DNA of 64,000 nt. Source: Thiomicrorhabdus indica. GTDB taxonomy: Bacteria; Pseudomonadota; Gammaproteobacteria; Thiomicrospirales; Thiomicrospiraceae. A model generated the notes under the pieces. That model saw only the letters and a program-made list of their open reading frames with translations, made no database searches and was not told where the DNA came from. Every line of letters starts with the position of its first letter. Within the stretch, counting starts at the first letter, position 1. The stretch covers positions 744,001-808,000 of the forward strand of contig NZ_CP033040.1 of assembly GCF_004293625.1 (NCBI RefSeq). Direction: 5' to 3'. Below, one piece after another: positions 27,405 through 36,398 of this stretch. A program made the position numbers and the translations under genes.

Positions 27405-27815
27405 ATGTCTTCAAACACTAAGCGCACACAGCGCGATTATTCCCTCGCTTTTAAATTGTCCGTTGTAGACCAAGTCGAAAAAGGCGAAATGACTTATAAA
27501 CAAGCGCAAGCACATTATGGTATCCAAGGACGATCTACCGTTTTAGTTTGGCTTAGAAAGCATGGTAAGTTAAATTGGTCTGACGCCAACGCCATTAACC
27601 GACATCTTCGAGGAATCATTATGCCGACGACTAAAGCTGAAAAGACGCCAGAGCAGCGCATTAAAGAGCTTGAACAAGAACTCGCCGAAGAAAAACTCAA
27701 AGCCCAATTCTTTGAAGGCGTCGTCAAAGTCATGAAAGAGGACTTTGGAGTTAGCTTGACAAAAAAGCGGTTAGCCGAGTTATCGATCAAAAACAGATCC
27801 AAGGGCTCAACATAA
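27405..27815 (+). CDS. IS3-family transposase OrfA
   Basis: A 136-residue DNA-binding subunit. The helix-turn-helix lies at about residues 8-55 (RDYSLAFKLSVVDQVEKGEM, QAQAHYGIQGRSTVLVWLRKHG). A leucine-zipper-like coiled coil follows (EQRIKELEQELAEEKLKAQF). AAGGA precedes the ATG. Near its end the slippery heptamer A AAA AAG, in phase, allows a -1 shift into OrfB to make the full transposase. Unshifted translation ends 18 codons later. Confidence 0.93.
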   Translation: MSSNTKRTQRDYSLAFKLSVVDQVEKGEMTYKQAQAHYGIQGRSTVLVWLRKHGKLNWSDANAINRHLRGIIMPTTKAEKTPEQRIKELEQELAEEKLKAQFFEGVVKVMKEDFGVSLTKKRLAELSIKNRSKGST

Positions 27816-28636
27816 GCAATGCTTGTCGATTCTTACAGATAAGCCGTCAGGCTTACTACCAAGGATTACAAAGGCAGCGGCTCAAAGAAAAGCAATACCG
27901 GATGATTCTGGATTTTGTACAAGCGATACGTATCAGCCAGCCGCGGATTGGTACCCGAAAGCTACACAACTTGCTATTAGCTAAAGCCCAAGAAGGATTG
28001 AAGATTGGACGAGACAAGTTGTTTGACTTGTTACGTTGGCAGCGTTTATTAGTGCCTAATAAGCGAGCCTATCATAAAACCACGCACAGTCATCATCGGT
28101 TTTATAAGCACCCCAATCTCATCAAAGAGCAGGGGCAAAGGCGTTTAGCCAAAGCGCCAGAGAAACTCTGGGTTGCAGACATTACCTATTTACCAGTACA
28201 ACACGGCCAGGCCTATCTCAGCTTAGTCACCGATGCCTGTTCTCGTAAGATCGTTGGCTACCATGTGCACGACACTTTGCATGCTCAACCAGTCCTTCAG
28301 GCATTAAAGAACGCAGTGAAAAATAGATTAGGAAAAGGGGCACTCATTCATCACTCGGATAGAGGGATTCAGTACTGTTCAAAACCTTATCAAGTGTTCC
28401 ATGAAAAACATGGCATTATCTGTTCGATGACGGATGGTTATGATTGCTATCAAAACGCTTTGGCGGAGAGAGTGAACGGGATTCTGAAGAATGAGTTTTT
28501 ATTAACCAAGCCAAAGGATGTTGATCAGGCTCGACAAATGGTGAAAGAGTCGATTGAAATCTACAATACTCAACGTCCACACTTGGCGTTAAAATACAAA
28601 ACGCCCGATGAAGTTCATCGAGCGTTTTTTACCTGA
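27767..28636 (+). CDS. IS3-family transposase OrfB (DDE integrase domain)
   Basis: The catalytic part, translated in the -1 frame after slippage at 27761-27767. The frame is open from 27755, and the decoded product continues VSRVIDQKQIQGLNISNACR and SRQAYYQGLQRQ, the usual OrfB opening; the first internal ATG (27902) is too late. The rve domain carries the DDE residues in WVADITYLPV, IHHSDRGIQY and NALAERVNGILKNEF, and ends with YNTQRPHLALKYKTPDEVH. No stop or frameshift interrupts it. Confidence 0.9.
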   Translation, partial: AVSRVIDQKQIQGLNISNACRFLQISRQAYYQGLQRQRLKEKQYRMILDFVQAIRISQPRIGTRKLHNLLLAKAQEGLKIGRDKLFDLLRWQRLLVPNKRAYHKTTHSHHRFYKHPNLIKEQGQRRLAKAPEKLWVADITYLPVQHGQAYLSLVTDACSRKIVGYHVHDTLHAQPVLQALKNAVKNRLGKGALIHHSDRGIQYCSKPYQVFHEKHGIICSMTDGYDCYQNALAERVNGILKNEFLLTKPKDVDQARQMVKESIEIYNTQRPHLALKYKTPDEVHRAFFT

Positions 28637-28667
28637 AAAAAGTGTCAACTTATTTCAGGACGGGACA
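28637..28667 (-). repeat. Right inverted repeat of the IS3-family element
   Basis: On the reverse strand starts TGTCCCGTCCTGAAATAAG and continues TTGACACTTTTT, mirroring the left end. It begins immediately after the OrfB stop codon. Confidence 0.85.
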
Positions 28668-28710
28668 GTGATAGGTAAACTTTTCATTATGACTAATCTA
28701 TGAATAATTC

Positions 28711-28720
28711 ACCGGCCGGT
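28711..28720. repeat. ACCGGCCGGT palindrome after the OmpA-like gene
   Basis: Exact copy 12 bp beyond the stop of the reverse-strand OmpA-like gene. None lies inside the IS element. Confidence 0.9.
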
Positions 28721-28732
28721 AGATTTAATCAT

Positions 28733-29383
28733 TTAAATCTCACTAATTAAAAAAGTCACTCTACGGTTGAGGCGTTTACCTTCTGCCGTGTTGTTACTGG
28801 CAATTGGGCGTTCTTCACCATAGCCATAAGTAATGATTCGATCGCGACTAATGCCATTGTCCATTAGATAGAATGCAACGGTTTTGGCTCGGTTTTCGGA
28901 GAGTTGTTGGTTGTATTGATGAGTGCCATCTGAGTCAGTGTGACCTTCGACATACACTCGAGTGTTTGGGTAACGGCTCAATGCATTTAGGACAGGTTGT
29001 AAGCGCTGAAGTTCATAAGGGTCTAGCTGTGCTGAACCAGAATGAAAGTTAACGTCTTTTACTTGAACTCGAATAAATTCTTGCTCGCCTATTTCTACTG
29101 GGTGAACATCTGTATTTGGGTCATCTGCGGTTTCTCGATTGACTTCATCATAAATATGTCTTGCAGTAACACCAGAGATGGCACCGACTAAGATTTTTCC
29201 GCCAGTACTGTCCATTCCCATCGCGTTGGCTAATAAAGCGCCACCGATTGCAGCAACTCCTGTGACGACATTTTTTTCAGTCTCACGCTCATCTTTAGTC
29301 ATTTGACGGTTTTGGCTACAACCTGAAAGTGCAATGGCGCTAATTAATAATGAACCGAGTAATATTTTTGGTTGCGTCTTCAT
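28733..29383 (-). CDS. OmpA-family lipoprotein with glycine zipper
   Basis: A 216-residue outer-membrane-type lipoprotein. The signal MKTQPKILLGSLLISAIALSGC has lipobox Cys22. A glycine-zipper segment (VVTGVAAIGGALLANAMGM, GKILVGAISG) follows. The C-terminal OmpA domain (about residues 105-215) has VNFHSGSAQLDPYEL, VYVEGHTDSDGTHQYNQQLSENRA and RLNRRVTFLI, which bind peptidoglycan. The architecture resembles YiaD. It probably tethers the outer membrane to the cell wall. Confidence 0.9.
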   Translation of the reverse strand: MKTQPKILLGSLLISAIALSGCSQNRQMTKDERETEKNVVTGVAAIGGALLANAMGMDSTGGKILVGAISGVTARHIYDEVNRETADDPNTDVHPVEIGEQEFIRVQVKDVNFHSGSAQLDPYELQRLQPVLNALSRYPNTRVYVEGHTDSDGTHQYNQQLSENRAKTVAFYLMDNGISRDRIITYGYGEERPIASNNTAEGKRLNRRVTFLISEI

Positions 29384-29492
29384 AGGCGTCTCCTTGGGGC
29401 TTATGCTTATAAAGTAAATTTAATGATTCCGCTTGTGGTATGCAATCTAAGCTGGAGTGATTTCATAAAGTTTCCATAATGAGTTTTAAGTC

Positions 29493-30851
29493 TTACAAAA
29501 GTACGACGGTAGCTAAACCTAGGAAAACGAAAAAACCAACCGAGTCGGTAACGGTTGTTAGCATGAGACCTGATGCCAGAGCAGGATCGATTTTCATTCG
29601 TTGTAAAATCAGCGGAATCATTGCGCCTGCAAAAGCTGCCGCGAGCAGATTGATGAGAATGGCAGTTGAGAAAATCGCACTTAATTGCCAGTCATGGAAG
29701 ATTGCAAATACCGCAGCACCAGTGAGTGTTGCCCAAATGAGCCCGTTGAGTAGTCCAACAGTGGTTTCTTTAATTAATAGCGAACGACTGTTACTTTTCG
29801 CGAGTTTTCCCGTCGCAAGGGCTCGAATGACTATTGTGGCGGTTTGTGTGCCGGCAATACCGCCCATACTGGCGATGATGGGCATCAGAATGGCAAGTGC
29901 GACGACTTTTTCAATGGCAGCGTCAAATAAACCAATGACCATTGAAGCGAAAATAGCGGTTAATAAATTAATCCCTAGCCAAAAGGTTCGTCGTTTAGCG
30001 GATTTTTGTGCGGGTGCAAAGATATCGTCATCTTCATCTAGACCGGCACTGGCCATTTGAGCGTGTTCTGCCTCATCTCGGATGATATCGACTACATCAT
30101 CGATGGTAATTCGGCCAATTATTTGATTTTGGTCATTAACCACCGGTGCGGAAATCAAATCGTTTTTCTCGAATGTATGCGCAACTTCTTTGGCAGAAGT
30201 GTAGACATTAATACCTTGGATGTCGGTTTTAATCAGTTCCTCAACTAGAACGTCTTCATCATGAGTCAGTAAAGCGGTTAAGGACAGAGTTCCAATCAAG
30301 TGCTCTTCACGATCCCAAATAAAAAGCGAAGAGGTTGAGTGAGGTAAGTTTCCTCTTTGCCGTAAATAACGAAGTACAACACCTAAACTTAAATCTGCAC
30401 GAACCGCAATAAAGTTCGAGCTCATAAGTCCGCCAGCAGTATCTTCGTCATAGGCTAGCGCGACTTCAACAGCGGTTCGATTTTCTTCTGGAAGTGCTTC
30501 AATAAATTCCTGTTGGTCTTGATCAGGAAGCGCTTGAGCGATATCGACAATATCATCGGTTTCAAGTTCTTCGGTAATCTCGATAATTTCATGGGTTTCG
30601 AGTTTATCAAGGAGCTCTGAGCGAACAGAATCATTGGTATGTGTTAGGACTTCACCCTGTTTATCGGTATCGATCGCATCCCAGAGTAGTCCACGTTGAA
30701 GTGGAGGGGTCGCTTCTAAAAGTTCTGCAAGTTCTTCAGGAACTAGGTAGTTGGCAAGCTCTGAGGCTTTCTCAAACTGCTCATTTTGTAAGGCATTTAA
30801 TAACTGTTCGGAGACAGCACCTTTATCAATGGTTGAACTATTCTGACTCAT
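29493..30851 (-). CDS. mgtE: Magnesium transporter MgtE
   Basis: A 452-residue Mg2+ channel/transporter. The MgtE_N superhelical domain (about residues 30-130) contains LAELLEATPPLQRGLLWDA and ALPEENRTAVEVALAYDEDTAGGLM. Paired CBS domains (about 135-255) sense cytosolic Mg2+ and include APVVNDQNQIIGRITIDDVVDII. Five C-terminal membrane helices (about 285-450) contain the pore signature MPIIASMGGIAGTQTATIVIRALATG. It is a single gene with no Mg2+ riboswitch that I can recognise in its short leader. Confidence 0.96.
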   Translation of the reverse strand: MSQNSSTIDKGAVSEQLLNALQNEQFEKASELANYLVPEELAELLEATPPLQRGLLWDAIDTDKQGEVLTHTNDSVRSELLDKLETHEIIEITEELETDDIVDIAQALPDQDQQEFIEALPEENRTAVEVALAYDEDTAGGLMSSNFIAVRADLSLGVVLRYLRQRGNLPHSTSSLFIWDREEHLIGTLSLTALLTHDEDVLVEELIKTDIQGINVYTSAKEVAHTFEKNDLISAPVVNDQNQIIGRITIDDVVDIIRDEAEHAQMASAGLDEDDDIFAPAQKSAKRRTFWLGINLLTAIFASMVIGLFDAAIEKVVALAILMPIIASMGGIAGTQTATIVIRALATGKLAKSNSRSLLIKETTVGLLNGLIWATLTGAAVFAIFHDWQLSAIFSTAILINLLAAAFAGAMIPLILQRMKIDPALASGLMLTTVTDSVGFFVFLGLATVVLL

Positions 30852-31023
30852 ACGGCGATTCCATTCACAATTTCATCAATAAGAGCTAATGGCGGGTTAA
30901 GCAAAGACTAAAATTCATTTTAGCATTAAGGTGGCGTGAGTAGCTGTTTTAGCTGGTATTTGACATAAAATTGTCAAATTTAATTGAGTAGATTGTTTGG
31001 TAGGGAATAAATGGCTAGATACA

Positions 31024-31049
31024 AAAACACCCCTGTTAAGGGGTGTTTT
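31024..31049 (-). terminator. Intrinsic terminator after hpf
   Basis: AAAACACCCC and GGGGTGTTTT form a perfect 10-bp stem around a 6-nt loop, 28 bp after the hpf stop codon. The A/T ends of the stem serve as the U-tract. Confidence 0.7.
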
Positions 31050-31076
31050 CCGAAAACCGATTTAGGCTGTCTAAGC

Positions 31077-31409
31077 TTATGCTTGTTCTACATTCATGCT
31101 TTTGACGCCACCAGATTTTTTATTGTGGCTACCTAGCTTTTCTTTGTACTTGATAATTTGACGATCTAATTTATCAACAAGCCCGTCAATTGACGCGTAC
31201 ATATCTTCACTTTCGTGTTGAGCAAATAAGTCAGAGCCTGATACATGTACCGTTGCTTCAGCTTTTTGAGCTTGTTTTTCAACAGTTAGAATCACATGAA
31301 CATTTGTTACATGATCAAAATGACGTTCAAGTTTAGCAAGTTTTTCAGTGACTTTAGTACGGAGGGCATCGGTTACATCGATATGGTGACCAGTAATGTT
31401 GATTTGCAT
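31077..31409 (-). CDS. hpf: Ribosome hibernation promoting factor
   Basis: A 110-residue short-form HPF/RaiA-family protein that binds the 30S subunit and inactivates ribosomes in stationary phase. Family features: MQINITGHHIDVTDALRTKV, KLAKLERHFDHVTNVHVIL and DMYASIDGLVDKLDRQIIKYKEKL. AAAGGAG precedes the ATG. In most gammaproteobacteria hpf follows lptB and rpoN; here it follows lptB with a 311-bp gap and no rpoN. Confidence 0.95.
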   Translation of the reverse strand: MQINITGHHIDVTDALRTKVTEKLAKLERHFDHVTNVHVILTVEKQAQKAEATVHVSGSDLFAQHESEDMYASIDGLVDKLDRQIIKYKEKLGSHNKKSGGVKSMNVEQA

Positions 31410-31720
31410 AGTATCGCTCCTTTAGTTTTTGGTTTTTATTGCGATCTGTCGATAAGGATTAAAGCGACTTGGGAGGCTTTAGCTTGTGTTCTTATCTTCT
31501 TCAATTTCAGTATACCACTGTCTTTTGGAATTCATAGCGTGTGAATTTCTTGCGACGATGGATAAGGAAAACGAATTCTGAACAAGAGCGTTATTTGAAC
31601 ATATTTTTGAAAACTTTTCTTGTTAAAAATCATCGGTTTGTTTGAAAACTCAAAAAGTTTATTGGGAAAGTGTGTTGTTAAAAAAAATTTAAATTTTTTT
31701 TACATTGTATTCAGCGATTA
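31410..31720. other. Gene-free lptB-hpf gap
   Basis: A 311-bp AT-rich stretch where rpoN usually lies. I see no coding remnant of sigma-54 in either strand and no convincing terminator. It presumably carries an hpf promoter; TATACT on the reverse strand near 31510 is a weak -10 candidate without a good -35. Confidence 0.5.
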
Positions 31721-32443
31721 TTATTTGAAATCGTCGCCTAAGTAAACGCGGCGAACATCTTGATGTTGCAGAATGGCCTCTGGCGGTCCCCAAGCTAGGA
31801 TCGTCCCTGCATGAAGAATATAAGCTTTATCACAAACTCCTAGGGTTTCCCGAACGTTGTGGTCGGTAATTAAGACGCCGATATTTCGCTCTTTAAGATG
31901 TAGGATAATGGATTGAATATCTTTGACCGAGATTGGATCTACACCTGCGAAAGGTTCATCAAGTAGAATAAACTTAGGTTCCATGGCTAGAGCGCGTGCA
32001 ATTTCGACACGACGTCTTTCACCACCAGATAGGGCTTGTCCAAATTGCTCAAGGATATGGCCAATTTGTAAATCATCAATGAGTTGCTCAAAAATGGCGT
32101 GTCTTCGGTCTCGTGTGAGTTCGGTACGCATTTCTAAGATGGCTTTAATATTATCTTGGACAGTGAGTTTTCGAAATACAGAGGCTTCTTGAGGAAGGTA
32201 GCCTAAACCAAGCTTAGCGCGTTCATGAATAGCTAGATGAGTGATTTCTTTGTCATCTAAATAAATTCTTCCGTGGTCATTGCTTACTAACCCAGTCATC
32301 ATGTAAAAAGTTGTGGTTTTCCCTGCTCCGTTTGGGCCAAGTAAGCCAATGACTTGGCCGCTTTCAACATCAATGTCGACATTGGTCACAACGTGTCGTT
32401 TTTTGTAGCTTTTAGCAAGATTGCGTGCGTAAAAACGGGCCAT
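31721..32443 (-). CDS. lptB: LPS export ABC transporter ATPase LptB
   Basis: The 240-residue cytoplasmic ATPase that powers LptFG to extract lipopolysaccharide from the inner membrane. It has Walker [19 protein letters not shown], the Q-loop region [19 protein letters not shown] signature [16 protein letters not shown], Walker [17 protein letters not shown] and switch His in [10 protein letters not shown]. It lies 2 bp after lptA in the kdsC-lptCAB unit. Confidence 0.98.
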   Translation of the reverse strand: MARFYARNLAKSYKKRHVVTNVDIDVESGQVIGLLGPNGAGKTTTFYMMTGLVSNDHGRIYLDDKEITHLAIHERAKLGLGYLPQEASVFRKLTVQDNIKAILEMRTELTRDRRHAIFEQLIDDLQIGHILEQFGQALSGGERRRVEIARALAMEPKFILLDEPFAGVDPISVKDIQSIILHLKERNIGVLITDHNVRETLGVCDKAYILHAGTILAWGPPEAILQHQDVRRVYLGDDFK

Positions 32444-32445
32444 TA

Positions 32446-33030
32446 TTAGTTACTCTTTGAGCCGCTGTTGGTAGTTTGGTTCGGTTGCAAAATGACTTCA
32501 ATTCGTTGTTTTTCAGAGCCTGATCCTTGCAGTGTTTGTAAGGTCATATCGTAAATTAAACTATTCCCTTTAATTTGATGTTTGTTTTCTTGTTGAACAG
32601 CCGCGTTACCGGTTAATTTAACGGTTTTTTTTGCGGCGTTATAAAAAATCTCATCTGCTTGACCATTAATCCATGCGTTTTCTTGGGCATTGAATTGCTT
32701 AAAGGTTGCCGGTTTGCCTGTGGCAAAGATGTTTTCGAGTTGATTGTCTGGGTGAGATATTTTGACTTTATTTCCAGTGAGTTTAAAGCTCCCTTGGGTA
32801 ATTTGAACGTCACCTTGATATTCGCTGACTCCCAGTTTTTCATTGGAGACTAATTTGTTTGCGGTAATTTCAACCGGCTGTTGAGTATCGTTGGTATTGG
32901 CAAGGGTGCTGGATGACGAAAAGCAGAAAAATAGGCTGATGGCATAGAGTGAAAAAACGCTACGACGTAATTTGAGACTTGGGAATAAAAGTTGGATAGG
33001 CTTAATCACAATAATTTTACAATGAATCAA
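32446..33030 (-). CDS. lptA: LPS transport periplasmic protein LptA
   Basis: Forms the periplasmic beta-jellyroll bridge that carries LPS to the outer membrane. Recognised from [35 protein letters not shown] and [12 protein letters not shown], typical of the OstA-like fold, and from its place between lptC and lptB. The N-terminus has a hydrophobic signal ([20 protein letters not shown]). The start is uncertain: no ATG is available, so TTG at 33030 or GTG at 33009 must be used, neither with a good Shine-Dalgarno sequence. About 194 residues. Confidence 0.88.
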   Translation of the reverse strand: MIHCKIIVIKPIQLLFPSLKLRRSVFSLYAISLFFCFSSSSTLANTNDTQQPVEITANKLVSNEKLGVSEYQGDVQITQGSFKLTGNKVKISHPDNQLENIFATGKPATFKQFNAQENAWINGQADEIFYNAAKKTVKLTGNAAVQQENKHQIKGNSLIYDMTLQTLQGSGSEKQRIEVILQPNQTTNSGSKSN

Positions 33031-33126
33031 TGAAATTTAAATTGAGCATCAATGCTAACGTTAATCGTTTTTTTTGCAAGTAAAAATCTTGATCAATTGT
33101 GATTGAAAGTGTCGCGAGTAGAAACT

Positions 33127-33136
33127 ACCGGCCGGT
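33127..33136. repeat. ACCGGCCGGT palindrome after lptC
   Basis: Exact copy 5 bp beyond the lptC stop (reverse strand), within the lptC-lptA intercistronic gap. Confidence 0.9.
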
Positions 33137-33141
33137 AAAGC

Positions 33142-33732
33142 TTAAGGTTTGCTTTTTGTGATTTGTTCAGAGGGGGTGTAGATTGAATGAACAGCGTTTT
33201 GAAGTTCAAGGATTCCTGTTTCAGAGTTAAGTTGCATACCTGTTGCTGTTGTTGTGATTTCTGATTGCAGTATTTTTACCACTAAGTCAGTTTGGGCTGA
33301 GCCATTATTTAAGTCTATATCAAGTTTTTGGGTGTTTATTTTTAGAGGTTGTGGCTGTTTTTGTTCAAGGGTAACGTCGCCAACAAGAGAGAGGAGTTGG
33401 GAGTCAATTAATATACCTTGGTCCGCATTGCCATAGCTGATTTGACTGTTGTGAAAATGGGTGACGGAAAGTTTAGTTAATTCAATGAGAGAGGATTTTT
33501 GCTCAGATTGTATATTGGTGGCATTAAGCAGAGTTTGTTTGCCACCTGTTTGAATTGACCAAAGCGTTGTCTTTTCTGCTTTCCACTCCAACCCTTGTAA
33601 ATTGGACTCTTGATTGTTTGTTTCTGAATCATTGTCTGTTGTGAGCCAAGTACTTGCCCATAGGGCAATACTCGCAAAGAGTAATGGTAATAAAATACCT
33701 TTGAATGAACGATTGGAGATAGACAGGTGCAT
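33142..33732 (-). CDS. lptC: LPS export protein LptC
   Basis: A 196-residue bitopic inner-membrane protein linking LptBFG to LptA. One N-terminal helix (GILLPLLFASIALWAST) is followed by an OstA-like beta domain (LEWKAEKTTLWSIQTGG, INTQKLDIDLNNGSAQT, ATGMQLNSETGILELQNAV). Sequence conservation in this family is low, so the call rests partly on position between kdsC and lptA. ACCGGCCGGT lies 6 bp after its stop. Confidence 0.88.
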   Translation of the reverse strand: MHLSISNRSFKGILLPLLFASIALWASTWLTTDNDSETNNQESNLQGLEWKAEKTTLWSIQTGGKQTLLNATNIQSEQKSSLIELTKLSVTHFHNSQISYGNADQGILIDSQLLSLVGDVTLEQKQPQPLKINTQKLDIDLNNGSAQTDLVVKILQSEITTTATGMQLNSETGILELQNAVHSIYTPSEQITKSKP

Positions 33733-33764
33733 AACGATGAATGCTATTTCAAAATTTCTATGGA

Positions 33765-34310
33765 TTATAAATCACGTAGATAAAAATCCATATGTTGTTG
33801 CCATGTATCCTGTGATTTCATAATCATTTCACAGATTTCACGAACAACGCCATTGCCGCCTTTATGGGGTGATACATAATCGACTCGCGATTTTACCTCT
33901 TCTTCACCATCAGCAGGTGTAATGCTAAGACCCACACGCATTAAAATTGGTAAATCCAAAATATCATCGCCAATATAGGCGACTTCATCAGAAGAGATCG
34001 CTAGTTTGGCCATTAGTTTTTGAAAGCTTGGTAATTTGTCGGGAACTCCTTGATAGAGATGTGCAATTTTCAAGTCTTGTGCCCGTTTGGCAACTAATTC
34101 AGACTTTCGGCCAGTAATGATTGCCATATCTACACCACTTTTACGAAGCATTACCATCCCATGGCCATCACGAGTGTAAAAGGTCTTTTGCTCATTTCCA
34201 TCGTTGCTGTAGTAAAGACGATTATCGGTTAATACGCCATCAACATCGAGGATTAATAACTTAATTTTTGATGCTTTTTGTATGAGTTTTTCCGAATAGA
34301 CCATTGCCAA
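33765..34310 (-). CDS. kdsC: 3-deoxy-D-manno-octulosonate 8-phosphate phosphatase
   Basis: A HAD-family enzyme that dephosphorylates KDO-8-P during lipid A core synthesis. The 181-residue protein shows the nucleophile motif LLILDVDGVLTDNRLYYSN, IITGRKSELVAKRAQDL and YIGDDILDLPIL, all typical of KdsC. It lies after the antiporter gene and upstream of lptC. The partner isomerase gene kdsD, usually adjacent, is missing here. Confidence 0.95.
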   Translation of the reverse strand: MAMVYSEKLIQKASKIKLLILDVDGVLTDNRLYYSNDGNEQKTFYTRDGHGMVMLRKSGVDMAIITGRKSELVAKRAQDLKIAHLYQGVPDKLPSFQKLMAKLAISSDEVAYIGDDILDLPILMRVGLSITPADGEEEVKSRVDYVSPHKGGNGVVREICEMIMKSQDTWQQHMDFYLRDL

Positions 34311-34339
34311 ACCTTTTGCATGATTGAACCAGCGGTCAA

Positions 34340-35323
34340 TTATTGCACACTTCTAAAATAGAGTAGAACCAAATAGCTGATGAAACCCACTGTTAAAATA
34401 AAACCTTTAGGACGGTTGATTACAGCTTTACCAAACAGAGGCAAGGCAAGTAGAAGCATCGCAATCGTAAACCCGAGCATGATAGGGTAGTCGAATGGCA
34501 TTACGTCGACATCAAGAACACTTGGCGCCAATAGTGCAGGAACAGCTAAAACGGCTAAAATATTGAATAAATTTGAGCCCACAATATTACCGATCATCAG
34601 GTCGGCTTCATTTTTTCGTGCTGCGGAAATAGCTGCTGCTAGTTCTGGTAAGCTGGTGCCAATTGCAATAATTGTCAAACCAATCACAACCTCTGGAACT
34701 TCAAAAAAATGAGCGATTTCAACCGCACCATTGACCATCATTTTTGCACTAATCATGAGCACAATTAGGCCGCCAATAAGATAAAAATAAGATTTTTGTA
34801 GGCTTAGCGCTTGAATTTCTTCGATTTCGTGTTCGGTTTCGGTTGCAATTGGGTCTGTTGGATCAATGCTTTTGTTGGCTTTAATCATCCAGTACATGGT
34901 GGCAAAGAGAAGAGTGACTAAAATTCCCCCATCTATTCGGGAGAGTTCGTTATCTAAAATTAAAAGGTAAACACCGAAGGAAATAGCAAGTAGAAGTGAA
35001 AGTTCGCGTTTGAGAATGGATGATTTAACGAGAATTGGAGTGATTAGTGCGGTGACGCCTAAGACCAAGCCGATATTGGCAATATTGGAACCTATGGCAT
35101 TTCCAACGGCAAGTCCTGGGCTATTGTCGAGTGAGGCAAGGGCTGCGACTACGACTTCCGGCATTGAGGTTCCAAAACCAAGCACAACTACTCCTATGAC
35201 TAAGGGTGATATGCTTAAATGTTTCGCGACACTGGCGGCACCGTCAATGAAGATATCTGAACTCCAGACGAGAAGTGCCAATCCGATTATAAGCAATAGA
35301 CTGGGTAACAGTAGTGTGGTCAT
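34340..35323 (-). CDS. yrbG: Calcium/sodium antiporter YrbG family
   Basis: A 327-residue CaCA-superfamily exchanger with about ten membrane helices and the two inverted alpha repeats: GFGTSMPEVVVAAL with AVGNAIGSNIANIGLVLG, and AIGTSLPELAAAIS with MIGNIVGSNLFNILAVL. The central acidic loop (TETEHEIEEIQ) lies between the halves. It is first in the unit leading to kdsC and lptCAB, as in E. coli. Confidence 0.95.
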   Translation of the reverse strand: MTTLLLPSLLLIIGLALLVWSSDIFIDGAASVAKHLSISPLVIGVVVLGFGTSMPEVVVAALASLDNSPGLAVGNAIGSNIANIGLVLGVTALITPILVKSSILKRELSLLLAISFGVYLLILDNELSRIDGGILVTLLFATMYWMIKANKSIDPTDPIATETEHEIEEIQALSLQKSYFYLIGGLIVLMISAKMMVNGAVEIAHFFEVPEVVIGLTIIAIGTSLPELAAAISAARKNEADLMIGNIVGSNLFNILAVLAVPALLAPSVLDVDVMPFDYPIMLGFTIAMLLLALPLFGKAVINRPKGFILTVGFISYLVLLYFRSVQ

Positions 35324-35600
35324 ATTGATAAGTCTTTCAATAAAGTTTCATAAATTCGCGTGGATTATAACTTAAAGGGTTGGTATAAATAAAATTTATT
35401 AAACTTGGGTAAGTTCAAATGATGAAATGTCATGATCGATGTTCGCTATTAGTTTAGATTGTGCGTAAAATACGAGCTCCAAAAAATTTAATTCTTTTGA
35501 CGTTTTCAAGAAATCTTTTAAGGGCTAGGGTAATTGCCCTTAGCGCTCATTTGGTTGGAAGCGTGTTAACGGTATTTTTATACATCTGGTTCAGGTCTTT

Positions 35601-36344
35601 ATGTCAAAACCAATTTTTGAAAATTTAGTTGTGGGGACTGCCGGCTGGCAAACGCCTGAGGTTAGCCAAAGCTTTTACCCTGAAGATTTACCTTGCGAAT
35701 GGCAACTGGATTATTACAGTAATTTCTCGAATTTAGTCGTGGTTCCGCAGAGTTTTTGGTTGTCCCAGTTATCACTTGAAGATGAGGGCGCGCAAGAGTC
35801 TCGAGAAGAGTTTGTTGATGCATTGCTTGATGAAAGTCAGGTGTTTTTGGTGTTGGATTGTACTGAAAACTTGGATGTTTTCCAGAAGACCTATGCAAAA
35901 TTATGCCAAATGCTAGACTCGTTTGCGGATGAGTTATCGATTGCCGGCGTTATTTTTAAGTTTGAACAGCGTTTGAGCGAACAAAGTTTTGCTGAAATAT
36001 TGAGTGTGTTTGATGGCTTGTATAAAAACTACACAAATAGTTATCTTTCGCTTATTTTACCGGCCGGTATTGATTTGACTCTTTATCAAGATCAGTTGGA
36101 GAAAATGGGGTTAGATTACCTGCAAGAGTCTGAAAGTGTCTGTGTAGGAGATCCCCTGTTATGGATTAACGCGCTTTCAGCGGATGGGAAGCAGCAGGCA
36201 CAGGTGTTGAAAACATTTGTAGAAAATCTACCGGCCGGTAAAGAAGGTGCACCGGTTGTGGTGGCAGGTTCAGAAAATCATAAAAGTATTCAAATGAGTG
36301 CTGTACAAAACGTGAAAGTCGTGTCTGAATTGATGGGGTATTAA
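35601..36344 (+). CDS. Divergent DUF72-like protein
   Basis: A 247-residue protein. Its start (LVVGTAGWQTPEVSQSFYPE and CEWQLDYYSNFSNLVVVPQSFW) resembles the TIM-barrel DUF72 family, which usually shows GTSGW, FYP and LxYYxxxFNxVEVNxSFY. The rest is strongly acidic and diverged: VFLVLDCTEN, AGVIFKFEQRLSEQSF, SLILPAGIDL. The catalytic role of DUF72 is unknown, so none is assigned. It lies 54 bp upstream of mlaF on the same strand and may be co-transcribed. It contains two ACCGGCCGGT copies, both read Leu-Pro-Ala-Gly. A TAAGGGC/GCCCTTA hairpin (35519-35542) lies in its leader. Confidence 0.6.
   Translation: MSKPIFENLVVGTAGWQTPEVSQSFYPEDLPCEWQLDYYSNFSNLVVVPQSFWLSQLSLEDEGAQESREEFVDALLDESQVFLVLDCTENLDVFQKTYAKLCQMLDSFADELSIAGVIFKFEQRLSEQSFAEILSVFDGLYKNYTNSYLSLILPAGIDLTLYQDQLEKMGLDYLQESESVCVGDPLLWINALSADGKQQAQVLKTFVENLPAGKEGAPVVVAGSENHKSIQMSAVQNVKVVSELMGY
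36059..36068. repeat. ACCGGCCGGT palindrome in the DUF72-like gene
   Basis: Exact copy, read Leu-Pro-Ala-Gly-Ile. Confidence 0.9.
36230..36239. repeat. ACCGGCCGGT palindrome in the DUF72-like gene
   Basis: Exact copy, read Leu-Pro-Ala-Gly-Lys; second in the same gene. Confidence 0.9.
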
Positions 36345-36398
36345 CCCATCGCTTACGCGAGTTTTTGCACAAAGAACTCCGAGGAATTAGGAACTAAT

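Larger units (their letters stand above)
27352..28667 (+). mobile_element. Complete IS3-family insertion sequence
   Basis: A 1316-bp element with imperfect terminal inverted repeats starting TGACCCGTCC (left) and TGTCCCGTCC (right, reverse strand), each about 31 bp and ending in TTGACACTTTTT. It encodes OrfA and OrfB joined by a programmed -1 frameshift at A AAA AAG (27761-27767). Both reading frames and the DDE triad are intact, so it may be active. I see no clear target duplication: the flanking bases AGC and GTG differ. It inserted just after the prfC terminator without disrupting a gene. Confidence 0.93.

Noticed and set aside
29479..30060. 193-residue forward frame opposite mgtE
   Set aside because: It lies entirely antisense to the clear MgtE membrane domain and has no family features.
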